Assembly (NCBI GenBank): GCA_023384095.1 | Contig: JAHDXT010000005.1 | Span: forward strand, 62,001 to 126,000 | Direction of reading: 5' to 3' | DNA length: 64,000 nt | DNA from: Hyphomicrobiaceae bacterium | GTDB taxonomy: Bacteria; Pseudomonadota; Alphaproteobacteria; Rhizobiales; Hyphomicrobiaceae | Part shown: positions 18,435-27,190 of the stretch, piece by piece | Position numbering within the stretch: position 1 is the first letter of the stretch | Layout of the letters: every line of letters begins with the position of its first letter | The notes under the pieces: model-generated | Told to the model about the DNA's origin: nothing | Databases searched by the model: none | The model's input: only the letters and a program-made list of their open reading frames with translations | Made by a program: the position numbers and the translations under genes

Positions 18435-20672
18435 TTACGGCTTCAGGAGCTGCCGCAGCAGGTCGCGGGTTTTCGGCTTGGCGCCGCTGCCGGTCTCGCC
18501 TTCGCCGCCGCCGAGAAGTCCCCGCAATGTTTCCTCGAGGTTCTTGCCCTTGAACCGCTTGCCGAGCTCCTTCGCCGCCTCGACCACCTGATCCGGGTTC
18601 TGGAGCACGGCGTCGATGTCGGCGGCGAAGCTCGGCCGGTCCCAGGAGCCGGTGATCCGCACCGGCAGCTCGAAGCCGGTGGGCGTCTCGGCGCCGGGTT
18701 GGCCGGCGGCGGCGAGCAGCTTCGGTCGCACCGTATAGTCGAGCGTGCGGCGCGGCAGGTCGGCCGTGCCGGCGCCGGTCACCCGCAGAAGCGGGCTCGT
18801 GAGCCTCAGGTCGCGGTTCTCGGCGACCCCGTTCTCGATGGTGAACGACGCCGCCGCCTCGCTGAACTCGGTCTTGTCCGACCCGTTGCGCTCGAGCTGC
18901 GGTATCCGGCCCTGCTGCAGGCCGCCGATGAGCGCAGGGATGTCGAAGCCGACCAGCGCCCCGTTGCGGAGCGTGACCTCGGCCTTGCCGTCGAGCGTCT
19001 GCACGATCTCCCGCTCCGAGCGGCCTTGGCCCTTGAGCGCGAGCGAGATGCGGCCCCTGCCGGAGATCCAGTCGAACTCGGAGGCGTCGCGCAACAGCTC
19101 GAAGGCGGAGACCTCTTCGAGTTGCAGGTTGGCCTCCAGCGAAGCAGATGGGCCGGTTGCGTCGAGGCGCACCGCGCCGCGGCCGCTGCCCTGGTAAAGC
19201 TGCATCTCCTCGAAGCTGGCGTCGAGCACGCGGTCGATGAGCCTTGCCGTCACGCGCGCGCGGCCGGCCTTCACGTCGCGGTAGACGAGCCGTCCGACGA
19301 GGAGCTTCACGTCGGCATCGACGAGGCCGAGGGGCGCAAGGTCGATCGGGACGTCGCTCCAGCCGTGGCGGGCGATGAAGCCGCGCACCTGCGGCTGGCC
19401 GGTGTCGTTGCCCTCCAGCAGATCGTCGATGGTGCGGGCGGGTGCTTTGCCCCCGGAGCCGGGGCGGGCATCGCCACGGCTGCGTTCAACCGGCCGCCGG
19501 CCCTCGGCCGCCAGCCAGCCGGTAAGGTCGAGCTCGCTGAGCTGCAGATCGGCGCTGAGGTGCGGGCGGGCGCCGGCTCTGGTCTCGAGCACGGCGCCCC
19601 CCTTGACCGTCGAGCCGCCGAGTCGAAGGTCCACGCCGGTGAGCGCCACCGATCGCGCCGCAGTCTCGAGACGACCCGTGAACGTCATCGGTTTGCTGCC
19701 GTCCTCGACCGGCAGTGGAGCGCCGATCCAGGCCGCCAGTCCCCGCAGCGATTCCGACCGGGCCGTCAGCGTCCCGGCGAGGCTGGTCGAAGGCGCCGTC
19801 GAGATGGTGCCCTCGTAGACCGCCTCGACCGGCCGGCCTGCGAGCCGGAGCTCGATCCGCGAAGGCGACCCGGCAAGCAGCGTCGCGAGCGAGTCCAGCC
19901 GGCCGCTGACATCGACCTTCTCGTCGCGCAGGACGAGATTGCCGCGCGCCTCGAGCGGGCTCGTCAGGGATGCGAGCCCGATCCGCAGGTCGAGGCCGGT
20001 GATCTCCTCCCGGACATCCCGCTGCTCGTCGAGATAGCGGACCGCGCCGTCCTCGATGCGCACGTCGCCGAGCGCGAGATCCTGCAGCATGGCCAGCTCG
20101 TTTCCGGCGGCGGCGCCGCCGGCGCCCCGGCTCGGCCCGACCGAGGCTGCGCCCGGCCGGCGGAAGACCCAGTTGCGGCGGCCCTCCGCGTCGATCCGCA
20201 GGTCGAGCTCAGGCCGCCTCAGGACGAGCTGCTCGACCTCCAGCCGGCCGCGCAGCAATGGCCACAGGGGAATCGAGACGTCCATCGCGGCGACGCGGGC
20301 CATCGGCTCGCCCGTCATGCCGGGCGGCGGCGACAGGGAAACATTCCGCAGGCTGACCCCCAGGCTGGGGAAGATCGTCAAAGAGGTCCCGCCGGCGACG
20401 GCCAGATCGCGCCCGGTCCGGTCCCTGACCTGCTGCACGATCCGGTCGCGCACGAGGTCCGTCGGCGCCGCGATGAAGAGGAATGTCGCGGTGGCCACCG
20501 CGAGCGCGGCGATGCTGACGGCGGACCACAGCAGGATCGTCTGCAGCGGCGTCGGCTGCGGTGTCGCAGGTCGCTGGGCCCGGTTCGACGGCGCGCGCAG
20601 GGGCTGGCCCGGCGAGGCGCGGCCGGCCGGTTGCCGCGCGGGGTCGATGCTCCGTGGTCGGAATCGTGTCAT
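18435..20672 (-). CDS. AsmA family protein
   Basis: The 745-residue protein has a Pro/Arg-rich cytoplasmic N-terminus, a single membrane helix at about residues 47-70, and a long periplasmic part. The AsmA start is clear after the helix: DRIVQQVRDRTGRDLAVAGGTSLTIFPSLGVSLRNVSLSPPPG. The C-terminal region (GRGRISLALKGQGRSEREIVQTLDGKAEVTLRNGALVGFDI) is the AsmA/DUF-type tail. These proteins belong to the group thought to bridge inner and outer membranes and affect lipid transport. The start is uncertain, since an ATG 17 codons upstream is also open. It is divergent from the AbrB transporter. Confidence 0.85.
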   Translation of the reverse strand: MTRFRPRSIDPARQPAGRASPGQPLRAPSNRAQRPATPQPTPLQTILLWSAVSIAALAVATATFLFIAAPTDLVRDRIVQQVRDRTGRDLAVAGGTSLTIFPSLGVSLRNVSLSPPPGMTGEPMARVAAMDVSIPLWPLLRGRLEVEQLVLRRPELDLRIDAEGRRNWVFRRPGAASVGPSRGAGGAAAGNELAMLQDLALGDVRIEDGAVRYLDEQRDVREEITGLDLRIGLASLTSPLEARGNLVLRDEKVDVSGRLDSLATLLAGSPSRIELRLAGRPVEAVYEGTISTAPSTSLAGTLTARSESLRGLAAWIGAPLPVEDGSKPMTFTGRLETAARSVALTGVDLRLGGSTVKGGAVLETRAGARPHLSADLQLSELDLTGWLAAEGRRPVERSRGDARPGSGGKAPARTIDDLLEGNDTGQPQVRGFIARHGWSDVPIDLAPLGLVDADVKLLVGRLVYRDVKAGRARVTARLIDRVLDASFEEMQLYQGSGRGAVRLDATGPSASLEANLQLEEVSAFELLRDASEFDWISGRGRISLALKGQGRSEREIVQTLDGKAEVTLRNGALVGFDIPALIGGLQQGRIPQLERNGSDKTEFSEAAASFTIENGVAENRDLRLTSPLLRVTGAGTADLPRRTLDYTVRPKLLAAAGQPGAETPTGFELPVRITGSWDRPSFAADIDAVLQNPDQVVEAAKELGKRFKGKNLEETLRGLLGGGEGETGSGAKPKTRDLLRQLLKP

Positions 20673-20897
20673 CTGGATCAACCGAAACCTGTTCGTGCTC
20701 GATCGGCAAGCGGAATATTCCATTGCACGCGATTATGTCATCCGCCGGTTTGACGTTTTCTACCGCCAGCTTTCTTGTGGCTCCGCTGCCCAGCCCGCCA
20801 GCAGCGGCGCACTGGCGGCGCATGTGCGGCATCCCTATCGTGGTCCGGCCCCGGCAGGCCGGGCAGTCCGAGCCGGGCTTTCAGGAGGTACGTCAAA

Positions 20898-22022
20898 ATG
20901 CCGGATGGATCGCACGAGGCGGCGGCCGATCGCGGCGCTTCGCCCGCGTGGCGCAGGCGTTTCGGGCTCACGCGCGCCTACTGGCTGCGCCTCGCGCTAG
21001 GCTTCGCCGTCGGCGGCATCGGCGCGCTCGTCTTTCTGACGCTCGAGCTGCCGTTGCCGTGGTTCCTGGGAGCGCTGACCTTCTGCCTCGCCGCCTCGGT
21101 GCTCAACGCGCCGCTCGAAAGGCCGCGCGTCATGTCCATTCCCGTGCGCGCGGTGCTCGGGGTCGCAATCGGCGCCGCGTTCACCCCGGCCCTGCTGGCG
21201 ATGCTGGGCGGCATGGCGGGAAGCCTGCTGCTCGTCGTGCCTTTCATGCTGGTGCTGATGTTCGCCGGAATGGCGTTCTTCGAGCGCGTCGCCCGGTTCG
21301 ACCGGCCGACCGCGTTCTTCTGCGCCGTGCCGGGCGGCCTCACCGACATGGTGACGATGGCCTCTGATGCGGGGGCCAACGAGCGCGCGGTGACGCTGAT
21401 CCAGGCCACGCGCATCCTCATGATCGTGGCCCTGTTGCCATTCTGGCTGCAGATCAACGGGCAGCAGGGCATCGGCGGCGCGATCCCGCCGGGGGTGCAC
21501 CTGTCGGACTTCCGTCTCGTGGATGCTGCGGTCCTGGTGGCTCTCGGCTGGGCAGGGTGGCTGCTGGCGAAGCGCATCGGGCTCGCCGGCGCGCCGCTGG
21601 TCGGGCCGATGGTCCTGAGCGGGCTCGCCCACGCCGGCGGCTTCACATCGGCCAAGGTGCCGGTGGAGGTGATGATCTTCGCCCAGATCACGCTCGGCAT
21701 CATGCTCGGCGCGCAGTTCCGTGGCGTCACCTGGAAGGAGTTCTCGAGCACCATGGTGTGGGGGATCGCCTTCGCCCTGCTGCTCGTCGCGCTGACGGCG
21801 GCCGTCGCCGTGGGCGTGTCCCGCCTGACCGGTTTCGGCAGCACCAGCGTCCTGCTCGCATTCGCGCCGGGGGGACAGACGGAGCTCAATCTGCTGGCGT
21901 ATATTCTGGGCCTCGACGTCGCTTACACGGCGCTGCACCATCTCGTGCGCCTGGCCATCGTCATTCTCGGCGCGCAGCTCGTGTTCGCCGCCAACAGGGA
22001 CTGGCGCAGCCGCCGCGGCTGA
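20898..22022 (+). CDS. AbrB-family membrane transporter
   Basis: The 374-residue protein has about ten membrane helices in two internally similar halves, each with a glycine-rich end: WFLGALTFCLAASVLN / PVRAVLGVAIGAAFTP and PLVGPMVLSGLAHA / ITLGIMLGAQFRG. The CAVPGGLTDMVTMASDAGANERAVTLIQATRI and APGGQTELNLLAYILGLD segments are signatures of the AbrB membrane family. It is often mis-named as a transcription factor or ammonia monooxygenase; it is a transporter of unknown substrate. AGGAGGT lies in front of the ATG. It is followed after 82 bases by the HisD-like dehydrogenase, probably in one operon. Confidence 0.85.
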   Translation: MPDGSHEAAADRGASPAWRRRFGLTRAYWLRLALGFAVGGIGALVFLTLELPLPWFLGALTFCLAASVLNAPLERPRVMSIPVRAVLGVAIGAAFTPALLAMLGGMAGSLLLVVPFMLVLMFAGMAFFERVARFDRPTAFFCAVPGGLTDMVTMASDAGANERAVTLIQATRILMIVALLPFWLQINGQQGIGGAIPPGVHLSDFRLVDAAVLVALGWAGWLLAKRIGLAGAPLVGPMVLSGLAHAGGFTSAKVPVEVMIFAQITLGIMLGAQFRGVTWKEFSSTMVWGIAFALLLVALTAAVAVGVSRLTGFGSTSVLLAFAPGGQTELNLLAYILGLDVAYTALHHLVRLAIVILGAQLVFAANRDWRSRRG

Positions 22023-22104
22023 GATGCCGGCGCTTGCGCATGGTTGCTCGTCAACGCAGTATCCCGGCGGCGCAGGAACCCCTGAAAATCGAGAGCCCAG
22101 CGAC

Positions 22105-23415
22105 ATGGCCATCCGCTACCTGAAGAAGGCAATCAAGTCTCCGCAGACGGGCGAGGACGAGACGCGGGCCCGGGTGACCGAGATGTTGAAGGAGATCGAG
22201 CAGGGCGGCGAGGCCGTCGCGCGGGCCTACGGCGAGAGCCTGGACGGCTATGCGGGAGAGATCGAGGTCTCGAGGGCTGCGATCGAAGCCGCGGCAGGCC
22301 GGATCCCGGCGCGGCTCAAAGACGATATAGCCTTCGCGCGCGAGCGCGTGCGCAAGTTCGCCGAGTGCCAGAAGGCGAGCCTCGGCGCGTTCGAGACCGA
22401 GATCGAGCCGGGAGTGCTGCTCGGGCAGCGGCTGATCCCGATCGAGACGGCCGGCTGCTACGTCCCGGGCGGCCGCTATGCGCACGTCGCCTCGGCCATC
22501 ATGAGCATCACCACCGCCAAGGTAGCCGGCGTGGCGAACGTGATCGCATGCTCGGCCCCGCATGGCGCTGCCGGCATCAACCCCGGCATCCTCTACGCGA
22601 TGGATTATTGTGGCGCCGACCGCATCCTGGCGCTCGGCGGCGTGCAGGGCATCGCGGCCCTCGCCTTCGGGCTTTTCACCGGCCACCCTGCCAGCATGCT
22701 GATCGGTCCCGGCAACCGCTTCGTCGCCGAGGCGAAACGCATGCTGTTCGGACGAGTGGGCATCGATCTCTTCGCCGGCCCCACCGAGATTGCGATCATC
22801 GCGGACGGGAATGCGGACCCCGCCATCGTCGCTGCCGACCTCGTCGGCCAGTCGGAGCACGGTCCCGACAGCCCGGCATGGCTCGTCACCACGAGCCAGC
22901 CGCTCGCCGAGGACGTCATGGACCGGGTGCCCGGGCTCATCGTCGCCCTGCCCGAGGTGCAACGCCGCAATGCGGAGGCGGCCTGGCGCGACTACGGCGA
23001 GGTGGTGGTGGCGGGCACGGACGAGGAGGCGGCGCAGGTTTCGGACCAGTGGGCGCCGGAGCACCTCGAGCTGCTGACGGGAAGGAACGACTGGTATGTC
23101 GGCCGGCTGAGGAGCTACGGGTCGCTGTTCATCGGCGAGGAGACGACCGTGGCCTATGGCGACAAGGCGCAGGGCACCAACCACATCCTGCCGACCAAGG
23201 CCGCGGCCCGGTACACAGGCGGCCTTTCCGTGCACAAGCTCATCAAGGTGGTGACGACGCAGCGCATGACGCGCGAGGCCTCGCGCGCCGTGGCCGCCGC
23301 AACCGCACGGATCTCGCGCCTGGAGGGCATGGAAGCTCACGCGCGCACGGCAGACGCCCGCCTCGCCAAGTACTTCCCCGGCGAGAGGTTCGATCTCGAT
23401 GCGCGCGATCCGTGA
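22105..23415 (+). CDS. Histidinol dehydrogenase family protein (HpsN-like)
   Basis: The 436-residue enzyme has the whole HisD active site: zinc ligands Q249, H252, D353 and H412, and the catalytic pair E319-H320 in QWAPEHLEL. The start (MAIRYLKKA) and the YGDKAQGTNHILPT motif are closer to the paralogs that oxidise other alcohols, such as sulfopropanediol 3-dehydrogenase HpsN, than to classical histidine-pathway HisD, where the motif reads VGDYASGTNHVLPT in my recollection. No other his gene is nearby; the partner is an AbrB transporter. I infer oxidation of an imported alcohol, with the substrate unknown. Confidence 0.8.
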   Translation: MAIRYLKKAIKSPQTGEDETRARVTEMLKEIEQGGEAVARAYGESLDGYAGEIEVSRAAIEAAAGRIPARLKDDIAFARERVRKFAECQKASLGAFETEIEPGVLLGQRLIPIETAGCYVPGGRYAHVASAIMSITTAKVAGVANVIACSAPHGAAGINPGILYAMDYCGADRILALGGVQGIAALAFGLFTGHPASMLIGPGNRFVAEAKRMLFGRVGIDLFAGPTEIAIIADGNADPAIVAADLVGQSEHGPDSPAWLVTTSQPLAEDVMDRVPGLIVALPEVQRRNAEAAWRDYGEVVVAGTDEEAAQVSDQWAPEHLELLTGRNDWYVGRLRSYGSLFIGEETTVAYGDKAQGTNHILPTKAAARYTGGLSVHKLIKVVTTQRMTREASRAVAAATARISRLEGMEAHARTADARLAKYFPGERFDLDARDP

Positions 23416-23457
23416 GCTCCTTGAAGGAACCGAGGCAGAGGGCGGACCCGCCGGCGT

Positions 23458-23961
23458 CTAGCTGTCGTCCTCCTCGTCGGATTTGGCAGCGACCGAGGAG
23501 ACCTGGCGGCCGATGTAGAATTGCTCGCCCATCAGGCCCATCAGGTCGAACTGCTCCTCGATGAAGTCGATGTGACCCTCCTCGTCCTTGAGGATCGTCA
23601 TGAACAGCTCGAACGAGCCGACGTCACCGGCATTCTGGCATTCGCGGGCGGCCTTATCGTAGTAGGCGCGGGCCTCGAGCTCCATCCTGTGCTGCGTCTC
23701 GAAGATCTGCCGGACGGTCTCGGGCTTGGTGACGGTGTCGAGATCGCGCACGTTCGGATCGCCTTCGAGGAACATCATGCGCGCGATGAACTGGTTGGCG
23801 TGCTCGCCCTCCTCCTTCACTTCCTCGAACATGCGGTCCGCCAGCCGGTCGATGCCCCAGTGGGAGAACTTGTGCGCCTGGAGCAGATACTGGTTGACCG
23901 TGGTCAGCTCCATGGTGATCGCCCGCTGCAGGTGCTTGAGCGAGATCTCGGGGCCTTTCAT
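23458..23961 (-). CDS. bfr: Bacterioferritin-type ferritin without the haem-ligand methionine
   Basis: The 167-residue four-helix protein follows bacterioferritin throughout and aligns without gaps with E. coli Bfr, as I recall that sequence, in the first two helices. The di-iron ferroxidase residues are kept: E18, E51, H54, E94 and the DEEGHIDF motif for E127 and H130. The haem-binding Met52, in E. coli DEMKHAD, is replaced by Gly in EEGEHAN. So the protein should store and oxidise iron but may not bind haem in the normal site. GGAG precedes the start. It is convergent with the HisD-like gene and lies near mbfA, with which it would balance intracellular iron. Confidence 0.9.
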   Translation of the reverse strand: MKGPEISLKHLQRAITMELTTVNQYLLQAHKFSHWGIDRLADRMFEEVKEEGEHANQFIARMMFLEGDPNVRDLDTVTKPETVRQIFETQHRMELEARAYYDKAARECQNAGDVGSFELFMTILKDEEGHIDFIEEQFDLMGLMGEQFYIGRQVSSVAAKSDEEDDS

Positions 23962-24191
23962 CAGGTCGGTCTCCGACGTAGGGGGCCGTGTACGGTACGT
24001 CGCGGAGAGGTGGTTCTCGCGACGCGGGCACCATGAGTGCACGGGAACGCGCCGCGGAGACATGCGGTTCCCCGTCGATCGCCCACATCCTGTGCGAGGG
24101 TCAATCGGCGCCGCGCATTTTTCTCAATTCCGAGGCTCGCCCGAGCTCGAGGCTGGGTTTCGCGAAATTCGCTCGGAGGCTCGCCGCCGCA

Positions 24192-24752
24192 CTAGTCCGG
24201 CGCGATGTTGTTGGCTTCGAGCCCGAAGAGGCGCGCGTCCGGCGGCGAGCCGGCCATCTGCGCGATGAGTGCGTCGATCTCGGACTGGCTCATCCCAGCA
24301 ATGCGCCGCTCGACCAGGGACATCAGGTAGGCCCGCGAGGCGACCAGCACCTTCTGGCTCAGCTCCTCCGGCGACCGGTCGGCGGTGAACCGGCTCGCGT
24401 CCTCCTGCATCCCGGGCGGCTCGAGCCGGCTCGGGCTTGCGGCAATCCTCGTGCCGGAGTCGCGCACCGCCTGCGAGGACGGAAGGGCCGCCGCGACGTC
24501 TCCGCCACTGACCAGAATATCCACCGGCAGGTTCAGGACATCCGCCATCTTGGCCAGCATGGCGACGCTGGGCTCGACCTCTCCGCGCTCCCACCTCGTG
24601 TAGCGGTTCTCGTCGATCTCCAACGCCTGCGCGAACGAGCGGGCCGTACGAAACCCGCGCAGGACCCTGAGCTGCTTCAGCCGGACAGCAAACGCCGTGA
24701 AGCCTTGCCGGTCGGACGCCTGCTTCCGTACGCTTTCCGCTTTCGCTTCCAT
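24192..24752 (-). CDS. XRE-family transcriptional regulator
   Basis: The 186-residue protein has a helix-turn-helix of the Cro/C1 type at about residues 20-82 (RLKQLRVLRGFRTARSFAQALEIDENRYTRWERGEVEPSVAMLAKMADVL). A low-complexity linker is followed by a C-terminal helical part of unknown role. It lies between the ferritin gene and mbfA, all on the same strand, so it may control or be part of the iron module, although the spacing suggests separate promoters. Two perfect inverted repeats in its upstream region could be operator sites. Confidence 0.85.
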   Translation of the reverse strand: MEAKAESVRKQASDRQGFTAFAVRLKQLRVLRGFRTARSFAQALEIDENRYTRWERGEVEPSVAMLAKMADVLNLPVDILVSGGDVAAALPSSQAVRDSGTRIAASPSRLEPPGMQEDASRFTADRSPEELSQKVLVASRAYLMSLVERRIAGMSQSEIDALIAQMAGSPPDARLFGLEANNIAPD

Positions 24753-24809
24753 GCTGCGAGAGTTGCGGAATCAGCCGCGCAAATCACGGGAATTTACGGA
24801 AGAATATTA

Positions 24810-24854
24810 ACATTCTTAGCAAAGAATGTCACGAATCTGAAGAATTATTCGTGA
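24810..24854. promoter_or_regulatory. Two adjacent inverted repeats upstream of the XRE gene
   Basis: ACATTCTT and AAGAATGT form a perfect 8-base dyad with a four-base spacer (24810-24829). TCACGAAT and ATTCGTGA form a second perfect 8-base dyad with a ten-base spacer (24829-24854). The stretch is much richer in A and T than its surroundings. It lies 58-102 bases before the XRE start and just after the mbfA stop codon, so it could hold the XRE promoter and its operators, or in part an mbfA terminator. Confidence 0.5.
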
Positions 24855-24889
24855 ATCGTCCGCGCCTTGCTCTCACCAAAAGCGCGAAG

Positions 24890-25846
24890 CTATGCGCTTC
24901 CTATGAGGATCCCCGCCGCGAAGACGATGAGGCCGCCCACGACGACCTCGAACGCCGCCTGCAGGAACCTGGTATCCATGTAGCGGGCGCGAATCCACGC
25001 GATCACCCACAGCTCGACCAGCACCACGGCGATGGCCAGCGTGGTTGCCGTCCAGAAGTCGGCGATCAGGTAGGGCAGCGTGTGTCCGACGCCGCCGAGC
25101 GTGGTCATGAAGCCGGTGATGGCGCCGCGGATCCACGGCCGGCCGCGGCCGGTCATCGAGCCGTCGTCCGAAAGGGCCTCGGCGAAGCCCATCGAGACGC
25201 CGGCGCCGACGGAAGCGGCCATGCCGACCAGGAAGGTCTCCCACGTGCTGTGGGTCGCGAAGGCCGCCGCGAAGAGCGGCGCGAGCGTCGAGACGGACCC
25301 GTCCATCAGACCGGCCAGGCCCGGCTGCACGACCTGCAGCACGAACATGCGCCGCTGCGCCTCTGCCTCCTGCTCCTTGGCGTCCGCCGTCAGGTGCGTC
25401 TCGCCGAGTTGCTGGGCGAGCGAGATATGATCGCGCTCGGCGGCTGCCAGGTCGCCTAGCAGCTTGCGCACCGAGGCATCGGTGGTGCGCTCCAGCGCGC
25501 GTTCGTAAAAGCGGCGCGTCTCGTACTCGATGGCCTCGGCCTGGGCGCGCACCTTGTCGAGACCCAGGGGCCTCACCAGCCAGATCGGCTGATGCCTGAC
25601 GAAACCCTTGACGTCCTGGCTGCGGATGAGGGGGATGTGCTCGCCGAACTTCTCCCGGAACAGGTCGATGAGCCAGCGGCGATGGACGTTCTCCTCCTCC
25701 GCCATGTCCTTGAACACCTTGGCGGAAGCGGGGAAATTGTCGGCCAGCGCATGGGCGTATTCATCATAGATCCGCCCGTGCTCCTCCTCGAGCGAGATGG
25801 CGAGCGCCAGGATCTCCTCTTCGCTCAGCTCTGCGAACGTTCTCAA
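24890..25846 (-). CDS. mbfA: Membrane-bound ferritin / iron exporter MbfA
   Basis: The 318-residue protein fuses a ferritin-like (erythrin) domain at about residues 1-150 with a VIT1-type membrane domain at about 165-318. Metal-binding Glu and His residues are visible in ISLEEEHGRIYDEYA, DMAEEENVHRRWL, EAIEYETRRFYERAL and AAERDHISLAQQLGE. MbfA exports iron in Bradyrhizobium and Agrobacterium and is repressed by Irr when iron is low. Here the start is a TTG, supported by GGGGAGG seven bases upstream and by the family start RTFAELSEEEILALAI. An Irr-like box sits just upstream. Confidence 0.95.
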   Translation of the reverse strand: MRTFAELSEEEILALAISLEEEHGRIYDEYAHALADNFPASAKVFKDMAEEENVHRRWLIDLFREKFGEHIPLIRSQDVKGFVRHQPIWLVRPLGLDKVRAQAEAIEYETRRFYERALERTTDASVRKLLGDLAAAERDHISLAQQLGETHLTADAKEQEAEAQRRMFVLQVVQPGLAGLMDGSVSTLAPLFAAAFATHSTWETFLVGMAASVGAGVSMGFAEALSDDGSMTGRGRPWIRGAITGFMTTLGGVGHTLPYLIADFWTATTLAIAVVLVELWVIAWIRARYMDTRFLQAAFEVVVGGLIVFAAGILIGSA

Positions 25847-25878
25847 GGCAGCCTCCCCGGCGCGGCTCCGATCGAAAG

Positions 25879-25895
25879 TTTAGAACAATTCCAAT
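25879..25895. promoter_or_regulatory. Irr-box (ICE-like) motif upstream of mbfA
   Basis: TTTAGAA-CAA-TTCCAAT is a near match to the Irr-controlled element as I recall it (TTTAGAA-N3-TTCTAAA): the left arm is perfect and the right arm has five of seven positions. It lies 33-49 bases in front of the mbfA start, in a locally AT-rich patch. This is the position expected for direct repression of mbfA by Irr. Confidence 0.6.
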
Positions 25896-25955
25896 TAACA
25901 TGCTCGGCCCGTCCGCGTCAGCCAGCACGTCGAGAAATCCCCGCTGGCGCCGCGC

Positions 25956-27158
25956 TCAGGCAGCCGCCTGCTGCGATGCCGCTGCGAACGCGGTCTCCCG
26001 TCCCGGCGCCGGATGGCGCGGCACCATGGCTGCGAGCCCGAGCGACAGGGTCGCGATCAGCACGCCGAGCCAGAAGATGATCGCTGGATTGCCCATCCCG
26101 AGCAGACCGAACGTGACCGGGATCGCCACCGCCGCGATGTGGTTGATCGTGAACGCCACCGACGCGGTCGCCGCCATGTCGCCCGGCTCGCCGATCTTCT
26201 GGAAGTAGGTCCGCTGCGCGATCGTCAGCGTGAAGAACACGCCGTCGACGATGAACAGGCCGGCCGCTACGGCTGCGCTGCCCGTGGTCGCGTAGCCGGC
26301 GAATACCGCGATCAGCACGATGTTCTCGAGCACCATCGTCTGCCGCTCGCCGATCCCTCCGACGAGCCGCCCGAGCTGGGGCGCGAGGAAGGTGTTGAGC
26401 GTCGAGGTCACCAGCATCAGCATGGCCATGTCGGCCAGCGAGTAGCCGAACTTCTTGACGAGCAGGAAGCCGCCGAAGGCGATGAAGATCTGCCGCCGCG
26501 CGCCGCTCATGAAGATGATCGCGTAGTAGAGCCAGTAACGCTGGCGCAGCACCAGCGACTTGCGTTGCGGCACCGGGCCGTCGAAGCGCCCGAATGTGAG
26601 CATGGCGGCCCCGGCCAGCACTGCACATGCGAGCCCGATGCCGAGGTAGATCTGCGGGTAGGCGCGCCAGCCGATCCACCAGACCAGCGCCAGGCTCCCG
26701 TATGCCAGGAACTGGGCGACGGCGCCGGCCGCGGTGATCCGGCCCATGAGATGCGCCGCCCGCGCCTTCGGCAGGAGCTGGAGCTGCAGGGACTGGTTGA
26801 TGGTCTCGAAGTAGTGGAAGCCGACCGACATGATGAACGTGGTGAGGAGCACCCCGGTGAGGGTCGGCAGCATGCCCGTGAGGGCGATACCAAGGCCGAG
26901 GACGAGCAGGCTCACGTAGGCGATCGTCTGCTCACGGAACCAGGCGATCCAGAAGATGGCTGTGACGGCGAGAAAGCCCGGGATCTCGCGCACCGTCTGC
27001 GTCAGGCCCGTCTCGAACCAGCCGAACCCGACCCGCTCCACTGTGAAGTTGTGCAGCACCGCCGACCAGCCGGCGAACCCGAGCCAGTTGATGAAGGCGA
27101 GGCTCATGAGGAAGACGACCGGCGAGCTTTGAAGCCCGTTCTGCTGCCGCTCCGGCAT
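25956..27158 (-). CDS. MFS transporter
   Basis: The 400-residue protein has about twelve membrane helices and the outline of a major facilitator: a first helix FLMSLAFINWLGFAGWSAVLHNF, an inter-domain loop after helix 6 rich in Arg and Gln (FGRFDGPVPQRKSLVLRQRYW), and a second six-helix half. I cannot assign a substrate. The ATG with AAGGGCGG in front is used; an ATG five codons earlier lacks a ribosome site. It lies 32 bases after the aminotransferase gene, suggesting an operon. Confidence 0.8.
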   Translation of the reverse strand: MPERQQNGLQSSPVVFLMSLAFINWLGFAGWSAVLHNFTVERVGFGWFETGLTQTVREIPGFLAVTAIFWIAWFREQTIAYVSLLVLGLGIALTGMLPTLTGVLLTTFIMSVGFHYFETINQSLQLQLLPKARAAHLMGRITAAGAVAQFLAYGSLALVWWIGWRAYPQIYLGIGLACAVLAGAAMLTFGRFDGPVPQRKSLVLRQRYWLYYAIIFMSGARRQIFIAFGGFLLVKKFGYSLADMAMLMLVTSTLNTFLAPQLGRLVGGIGERQTMVLENIVLIAVFAGYATTGSAAVAAGLFIVDGVFFTLTIAQRTYFQKIGEPGDMAATASVAFTINHIAAVAIPVTFGLLGMGNPAIIFWLGVLIATLSLGLAAMVPRHPAPGRETAFAAASQQAAA

Positions 27159-27190
27159 AGCGCCGCCCTTCATTGCCGAGCGCGCCGGCG

